Shown: positions 57,778-64,000 of the stretch, piece by piece
How the letters are laid out: the number at the start of each line of letters is the position of its first letter
Numbering within the stretch: the first letter of the stretch is position 1
Origin: Pyrenula massariospora
Taxonomy: Eukaryota > Ascomycota > Eurotiomycetes > Pyrenulales > Pyrenulaceae
Assembly: GCA_021030905.1 (NCBI GenBank)
Contig: JAGFMI010000006.1
Coordinates: 124,001 to 188,000 of the forward strand
Direction: 5' to 3'
Length of the DNA stretch: 64,000 bases
Program-made: the position numbers and the translations under genes
The notes under the pieces: generated by a model
What the model saw: only the letters and a program-made list of their open reading frames with translations
Database searches by the model: none
Told to the model about the DNA's origin: nothing

Positions 57778-58533
57778 TTACTTGGTGCAGGTCTGCCACT
57801 TGACGTAGAGGATCTGAGTGAATTTCGCGTCCACGCTATCGGTGGTGAGCACACCGCTGGCGCCAGAGACGGTGCTCGACAGGCGAACTTGGGAGTTGAT
57901 ATTGAGTAGGCCCTCAGCACCGCAGGGTGACCAGACCAAGGATGCGTTTTCGGCCTCGTCGTGGATAAGATAGTCCGTATCCATGGGACCGGTAAAGTCC
58001 GTCTCAGTACTTGTCTGTAAAGGAAAGGTGGGCCCTTAGCAAATATGTCCTTCAAAACTATGTGAAGTGGAGAGAGTATACCTGCGCAGTCTGCCCTGAG
58101 AAGTAATATGTGCTCTTTTGCACACCTGTAACACCCTTATCCATCTGGCCATACCCACGATAATCGGCAGAGAACACGGAGAACTGGAAGCCACCGGGAT
58201 AGGTGAGGTCAATGTTGAGCTGGCAGTTCTTGCGGTTTTCGGTGGCAGCGACACCCTTGCCAATGGAGGCAACATAAGAGTCAAAGATGAGGGTCATGGT
58301 GGTCTTGTCTTGAGAGATAGCAGTTGCGACAGTGCCCTGTGGGCATCCTGTACCGCCATAGGCAACCTATTGATTCAATTAGCAACAAAAACAAAAGTAT
58401 GAAAACGGTAATTGACCGAGTTAATATGAACTTGCGTTGGATCAGGAGTTACAGACGAGACCCCATTGCCAAGATCAGGGAGAGCAGCGGCTGCCGCAAG
58501 GGCTGGAAGAGCAAGGAGAGCTACTGAACGCAT
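57778..58533 (-). CDS. Secreted DUF4360-family protein
   Basis: Exons 58533-58417, 58366-58082 and 58014-57778 join to 639 nt (212 residues); introns are 50 and 67 nt, both phase 0. The signal peptide is MRSVALLALPALAAAAALP. The mature chain has the DUF4360 pattern: QVHINSVAYGGTGCPQGTV, ISQDKTTMTLIFDSYVASIG, RKNCQLNIDLTYPGGFQFSV and KSTYYFSGQTAQTSTETDFT. Four cysteines (GTGCP, KNCQL, SPCGA and the C-terminal QTCTK) could form two disulfides. Members are common secreted proteins of ascomycetes with no known activity. The gene has a TATA box. Confidence 0.9.
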
Positions 58534-58640
58534 GCTGAAGGCTTGAGACTGGGTTTGGACTGCGGTAAAAGGTGTGTGAAGGTATCAGGCTTGAAAGATT
58601 AGGAGCTTTGGGAAATCATTTTGTCGATCTTCATCGTCCC

Positions 58641-58647
58641 TTTTATA
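58641..58647 (-). promoter_or_regulatory. TATA box of DUF4360 gene
   Basis: TATAAAA on the gene strand, followed by GGGACGATG, about 108 bp before the start codon. Confidence 0.55.
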
Positions 58648-60434
58648 ATCGCACCCGAGAGCTCGGGGCCATGCTCTCGACCAGTCTATCGCGTCGACGA
58701 GGTAGTCTAGGCTCATGTAGCTGCAGTAGAAATAGCGAATGATCAATAGCGGACCGCCAGTTGAATAACCTGTCCGCTCGGGATTGATTGCAGTCGCCGA
58801 TTGTGGCTTGGATGGAAGAAGAAGTTCCTCGAGTCTCTGTCCTCGACATCGCCAAAATCACTGAATGCCAAGGACCGAAGGATATGGTGTTTCAATTTGC
58901 AATATGAACATTGCATCGAGGCACTAGCGGTCAAAAGCTTCTGCATAGCCGATGGCATGTGGTGAACGCCATCTCCAGCGGTGTCGACGTTAAGCAAGGG
59001 ATCTCATTCGCTGCGAGTGTTAATTCCATAGCCATTCCACTCCCAAAAGGCAACTAGGAATAGAGAATGTAGTGATTGGGTTCCTGGAAGCTCGTGCGTT
59101 GGTGTCGAGCAGTCTCGTAGCCAAGCCTAAAAGTCGTACAAATTTTCCTTATTGACTCACGAAAACCTCGCTCACGTATGCATTCAAGAGCAAGCGACAT
59201 TGCAGCCTTCACACTGAGAGCTTAGTCAGTCCAAAAATAGCCACTTCCGGGTATAGGAGGGATTTGATTCAATATCTGAGCTTTCTGAGAACTTTCCGCA
59301 ATCTTGTTTCGGCTGGCAGTTCAGCTCTAACACGGAACCTCGGTCCTTCTTGCGACGTTGTTAACCTCTGTCATTTCGCGAGCGCCAGAACAGACAGGAG
59401 TATTATCGGCCTGTAAGCTATTGACTGTAGTATGACCCGTATATGCAATCCAGAGATAAAATTGTGATTGTGCAACTGCTTCATGAAGAGTATAAGGTTG
59501 GTACTATAACCACGTGGAAGAGGTCGAGTCTTGGCGTCACTGCAGGTGTCCCCAGTCCAACCAGAATTGGTCTAGAGTCGACGCCGACTTGCCCGAAATA
59601 GAAAGGCACATCGTTTGGATAAAGAGGGGTGACATGCATTAATTTCCCTCTTAAGGTATCGTCGCTAGATCTAGGACATCCTTAGCATAGTTCCTAGACT
59701 GAACAGTCTCGCCGCGGTTTGTGGGGAATGGATCTGTTGCACGGATTAGCTCCGGGGTTTTCGGATGCTGTAGCATTCAGCACATTTTCCAACAGGGAGC
59801 AAAGTCCCTGCAGCAATGTTCAGAATAAACGACATAGGCCAGTCCGGGTCCAGTATTTCTTAGCACATTTCCGACAGAGCGGATCGGTCCAGACCGTAGA
59901 TTAATGCGAATTGTTTGGGTAAAAACCTTTTGACTTTGACAGATGCAGGGCACGTCTCGGAAGAAATCCTTAGCATTCCCTGCCAAGAGATCTTGTTCTG
60001 GTAGGTGTCAGGTCGTCCGTCGGCACCGTCGTGCCTGGCGCAGCTTTAGGTATCTAGTGGCGTTCTCGTTGCAACGATTTCTCCGAAATGCTAGAATCGG
60101 GACAAGCGAGATTTGTATCTGTGGCGCGATCATGAGGACGGCCACACCGACTCGAACGGTCCAGATCTCTGAGCCTGGCCAGTGGTAGAAAGATAGGAAA
60201 AATGGTATCGCACTATAAGAACAAAAAAAGGCAGGTTCTTGAAGACACAGAAAAGCAAAACTTGAAAACACAGCAAGAGATAATATTCCGTGAGCTTTCA
60301 GCCAAGGTCAGTATGACAGCCCTGTGTAGTGATGAAGACTGACAACCTATAGCCATAACTGCTCTCATTCGCAGGCGTATTTAGTTCTTCAGAATATACG
60401 AACGAAAAAAGTCTTTCGGTCAGCAGAACATAAA
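58648..60434. other. Intergenic
   Basis: Divergent promoter region between two secreted-protein genes. No supported gene in the frames below 90 codons seen here. Confidence 0.5.
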
Positions 60435-60485
60435 GTATGTCAATTTTGTCGATAACTAGACTGAGGCTGACACAAGTTTTCATAG
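60435..60485 (+). other. 5'UTR intron of the small secreted protein gene (51 nt)
   Basis: GTATGT donor, GCTGACAC branch site and TTCATAG acceptor at usual spacing, ending 20 bases before the ATG. It supports transcription of the gene at 60506. Confidence 0.65.
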
Positions 60486-60505
60486 GCAACCCTTTTGCTA
60501 GCAAG

Positions 60506-60793
60506 ATGCATTCTTTGACCTACCTGCTTGTTATTGCTGCATCATTCCTCCCTACCCTTGTAGCGGGTGATGCTTGCGTTATTGGAGGGCCAGCTGCGAG
60601 GGTCACTGGTGCTCGTAAATGCTGCTATGGCGTTTCTGGCAAATTCTTCCAGAACTACCCAAATCAGGGCATTTGCGTCCTCAAGGAAGCAGTCGACGAT
60701 CAGTTTGGAGCGTGCGTTGGAACTGTTGACGCAGACTATGATCTCGTTTGCATCCAATGCGATGAGACAACCGATTGTGGCCTCGATTCATAG
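60506..60793 (+). CDS. Small cysteine-rich secreted protein, effector-like
   Basis: 95 residues in a single coding exon, starting at the ATG at 60506 just after a 5'UTR intron. The signal peptide is MHSLTYLLVIAASFLPTLVA. The 75-residue mature chain has eight cysteines (GDACV, KCCYG, GICVL, GACVG, LVCIQC, TDCGL), enough for four disulfides, and no lysine-rich or membrane segment. The end is acidic (DETTDCGLDS). Size, cysteine content and signal peptide are the usual criteria for candidate effectors or secreted antimicrobial proteins. I recognise no family (no hydrophobin, LysM or CFEM spacing). Confidence 0.8.
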   Translation: MHSLTYLLVIAASFLPTLVAGDACVIGGPAARVTGARKCCYGVSGKFFQNYPNQGICVLKEAVDDQFGACVGTVDADYDLVCIQCDETTDCGLDS

Positions 60794-61859
60794 ACCTTGT
60801 GGGTAGACATGGGTCTGATTTTGGACTGGGGTTGAGGAGTTATTCAAAGTCGTATTTGATTTTTCTTTCCACGACTTAGTGCGCTGAAAGGTTGGCCGTC
60901 CTCTTCAAAAGGAAAGAAAGATACCCAAATCATTAGCAATTAAAAGCCGATAAAAGTATTCCTCTTCCAAATATCATTCCAGATACTCATACTCATAGAG
61001 GAGGCCCTCTGCTGTTCACGTAACGCGAAGAGAGTTAGCTTGGGTTGACCTGAAGATATAAGATGTCAGACAGCTTGACCATGTATATGCGGCCATGTAG
61101 GCAAGACATCCAACTAGGCATGACGCTTGATTGCGCAAGCTCGCCACGTCAGCACCTTGATCCCATGCTATTGGCTCTTTCGGGTGAACAGTCCGTGGAC
61201 GCGGGGATTGTGAGCAGACAGCTTCTCCGCGCCGACTTAAGCAAGAAAGAGAACATGAGATGCATATATGAATCGCATGAACAAAAAATTTGGTGTAAGT
61301 ATGAGAGTAAGCTCAAGGGAACTCGACATGCCGTTAATAAATGTTGACGCCTAATTTTTTGAGGTCTGCAAATTGATTTATGCTTTGTTATTGAAGGCGC
61401 ATTTTCCAATTATTACCGCATCTCTCATCCCCAGATCGTTGCAATTGAAAATTTGCTGGACCATACTCTCGACACAATCCTGAAACGAGAATAAAATGCT
61501 AAAGGGCGTTTATGCATTGTGAGCTTTTGCAGATAGCTGAACTTTCTCGCTCGAGCCAGGATTGCTTGCATGCAGGAACGATTCGTTGCCTGGTGTTGCT
61601 TTACCAAAGCATGGTCTTTGAGGAGACAAGCCAAGCCTTTCTCCGTTGCGTAGAATTCTTTTCTGCCATGGTGCTTACTTGCCTTAGACTCAAAATGCCT
61701 TGTAATCATTTATCCTGTGACTCTCCTCCACGATGAAGCTTATGCAAGGGCTTAAGGACATCTGAGACCCAGGCTTGATTGATTGTGTTGATGTTGGGCC
61801 GAGTTCCATAGACTAAAGAAGCATGAACAGATAGATTCAGGGACCGGTATCTGCCAATT
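60794..61859. other. Intergenic
   Basis: 3' flanks of two convergent genes; no supported gene. Confidence 0.55.
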
Positions 61860-63288
61860 TTAGAGCCGCCATTTAAACCTTCCTTCTCGTGCTATGCCAG
61901 TCGCCGCCTCAAGTCTGACCCACAGCACAGCTGCAGTTGCCATTGCTAACAAGACCCCTACCAGGATGCTTGTGTTCTGATAATGACTAGATCCGGTCTG
62001 CTTAGTTGAGCCTCTGATCAACGCACCAGCGACTGGGGTACCAATCATCGTCGCTAGACCACGCACCATGTAGAGCACACCATTGACAGAAGCGAAGTGT
62101 TGTACTCCAAAAAGCTCAACTATAGAAGTCGGAAAGAGTGAGACATATGCGGACGCGAATATGCCATAGAGTACTGCGAAGGCAATGAAAAGGTCACGAC
62201 CACTCGACTGTGTTTGCGAAAGAGATGACGGAAGCCATAGACCAAGGGCTGATATTGCTGAGATTCCGGTGGCTAGAAAGAGGGTATTGATGCGACCAAT
62301 TTTGTCCGCCACATGACCAATAATAACCTTACCAAGCGCATTCGCAGCGTTCGAGAGAGCGATAAAATTCGAAGCAGTGGCCGCCGAGTAGCCTAAGGTT
62401 CTAGCATAAGACGCGAAGAAAAAGACTGGTGTATAATATGCTGCCGATTGTAGAGCCGTACTAAGTGCTTGGGCGAGAAATTTGCGTGAGCGAGCTATGC
62501 GATAGTCAACCAGAGGTATGTTGAAAATTCCTGCGGCACGCGATGAAGGCGTTGCCTCTGCTTCAATACGCTGCAGAGTTGCAGATTCCCAATGCATCAT
62601 GGAACCGGCAGCAATGTTGAGCACAAAAGCAATGGCACCAGAGGTCCGCAATGTGTTGCGAAATCCAATTTTGGTAATCATTGCGCGCAGTACGGGCGCC
62701 CAAACCACCCCTCCAATGCCAGTGCCAGAGAGAACTATGCCCATAGCTAGACCACGACGAGCAGTGAACCACGTCGGTGCAACCGTGACGGCAGGCATGT
62801 ATGACAGACACGTACCTATTCCACAGAGAAGCCCTTGTGTCACTTCAAACTGCCATAGGCGTTGGCTGAATGATGCCAGTATCAACGCTGCAGAGAAAAT
62901 GACACCGCCAGTCCAAATGACAAGATGTGGCGGATTTCGCTTGGTCCAGGCCGTTGTAAATGGTGCACCTATGGTCATGAATGAGATGGCTAACGTCCCT
63001 ATGAGATCGATCTCCGCCGGCGATGCGCCGTAGAAAGGAGTCGAAGGATTATGAGACATGCTCTCGTAAAGCTCTTGGTAAACGCCAAAGGCGAAAGCTG
63101 TGCCGCATACTGTAAAGACAAGCGTCGTAGAGGCTATGATAATGAGTATATGTTGGCTTGCTTGTCAATTGATGTGTCAAAGAGAGCGATCGTAGGATTA
63201 GTACGTACAATTTCGAAGTTGAAGCTGCTTGCGGCTCTGGGTCTACTGAATTAGGGCCGAGCTCGATGCGTTCACTTGGATCCGACAT
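61860..63288 (-). CDS. MFS transporter, monocarboxylate (MCT/SLC16)-like
   Basis: Exons 63288-63209 and 63156-61860 join to 1377 nt (458 residues). The 52 nt intron uses GTACGT and an unusual AAG acceptor. This junction gives a continuous first membrane helix (ILIIIASTTLVFTVCGTAF) and closes the frame; a CATAG acceptor 24 bases further in fails the frame. About twelve hydrophobic segments follow, with the family marks FGVYQELYESM, TWFTARRGLAMGIVLSGTGIGG and GHVADKIGRINTLF. The N terminus is acidic and cytosolic. Fungal members move monocarboxylates, riboflavin or unknown small metabolites across the plasma membrane. The substrate cannot be read from sequence, and no biosynthetic cluster is adjacent. 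Confidence 0.88.
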
Positions 63289-64000
63289 GTCTACGCAAGA
63301 CTCTGTTTCTCATTATCTCGGCTCCTAAGTACGGAGAGGTTTCTTATATCCAAACAATAGGTATGAGTCATGGCTGAACCATGTTGTAACCCCAAAAGAG
63401 ACATTGCATCTCAGCTTGCAGGAAATATGACGACTATCTATACTAACTCTAAGCGGAGATGTGGGGAGGTGGTTTACGTGACAGCGAGGATGCCGTTCAT
63501 TCCGACTCATCAACCCACCTGAGGTGCAGGGCTTGGATGGCTGGACTTTGAATTTTGGAAGCACTATGAGAATGGTGATTAAACCTTAGAGCCTTTGAAA
63601 TAGGAAATGCTGTAAGAGGATATGGGCGCAGGTTTCACCCTTCTTGACGTCTATAGGATATAATTAAATTTGCACACCTTCCCCTTGTGTCCCGCTGGTG
63701 TTCGTTTAGCTCCCCAAGGCTGGATGGTTGCGGAACGTATCAGAAGTCGTGGCGCATCGGATCATTAGCCGGACAGGCGCCAGATTTAACCATTAGGTGC
63801 ACTGTGACTTCTGATATCCACTTCATCTCTCTTAACACCTGAAAGCTCTTGTTAGTGCTAGGAAGACCTAGGTACGCTCCAAGAGCATACATACAGGTCC
63901 CAGGAGCAGCTTATCTCCTACCTTGGGGGGATTGGTAGGAGCGATGACGCGACTTAATAGAGTCGAAAAGACAGAAATTGACAGCTATTCCGATCCTGGC
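63289..64000. other. Intergenic to window end
   Basis: Promoter of the MFS gene; no gene seen. Confidence 0.5.

Overview
The window is chromosomal DNA of a filamentous ascomycete (Pezizomycotina; a Leotiomycete-type genome is my guess, not shown). Evidence is the gene content (Mdm12, Dml1, Cut12-type spindle pole protein, Lhs1, GH5 exo-beta-1,3-glucanase, GH115 alpha-glucuronidase, DUF4360 secreted protein) together with short GT..AG introns, mostly 47-109 nt, with CTRAY-like branch sites. I see no transposon, LTR element, CRISPR array or rRNA. All spliced models below were checked by hand for reading-frame closure across each junction.

Left part (1-8.3 kb), all on the minus strand: the 3'-truncated (by the window edge) gene of a large coiled-coil protein with a C-terminal membrane segment; two paralogous genes for secreted proteins of 228 and 237 residues that share an intron at the same place in the signal peptide; and a salicylaldehyde/vanillin-type aldehyde dehydrogenase. 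A gene-poor 4 kb follows, including a GC-rich stretch with no readable gene.

12.3-22.2 kb, plus strand: GH5 exo-beta-1,3-glucanase, zinc alcohol dehydrogenase, GH115 alpha-glucuronidase (xylan side-chain removal) and a BuGZ/ZNF207/SUF4-type double zinc-finger protein. 22-36 kb is gene-poor. It holds a coiled-coil protein with a CCCGNPSC start, Mdm12 (ER-mitochondria tether, ERMES) and two small open frames.

36.7-43.5 kb, minus strand: two ER protein-quality-control genes in tandem, an EDEM/Mnl1-type GH47 mannosidase with a PA domain and the Lhs1/GRP170-type Hsp70 ending in KDEL. A perfect CAGCGTGTC (the core of the yeast unfolded-protein-response element) lies 208 bp upstream of the Lhs1 start. 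Then come Dml1/misato, a degenerate class II tRNA-like locus, an orphan 428-residue protein, a Cut12-type spindle pole body protein with an unrecognised central domain, the mitochondrial ATPase inhibitor IF1 and a 14-3-3 protein with a long 5'UTR intron.

55-64 kb: a diverged tandem duplication downstream of the 14-3-3 gene, a G-quadruplex-capable tract, a DUF4360 secreted protein, an eight-cysteine small secreted protein with a 5'UTR intron, and an MFS monocarboxylate-type transporter. Taken together the window mixes housekeeping genes (ER, mitochondria, spindle) with genes for plant-polymer use and secreted proteins, as expected for a plant-associated or saprotrophic fungus.
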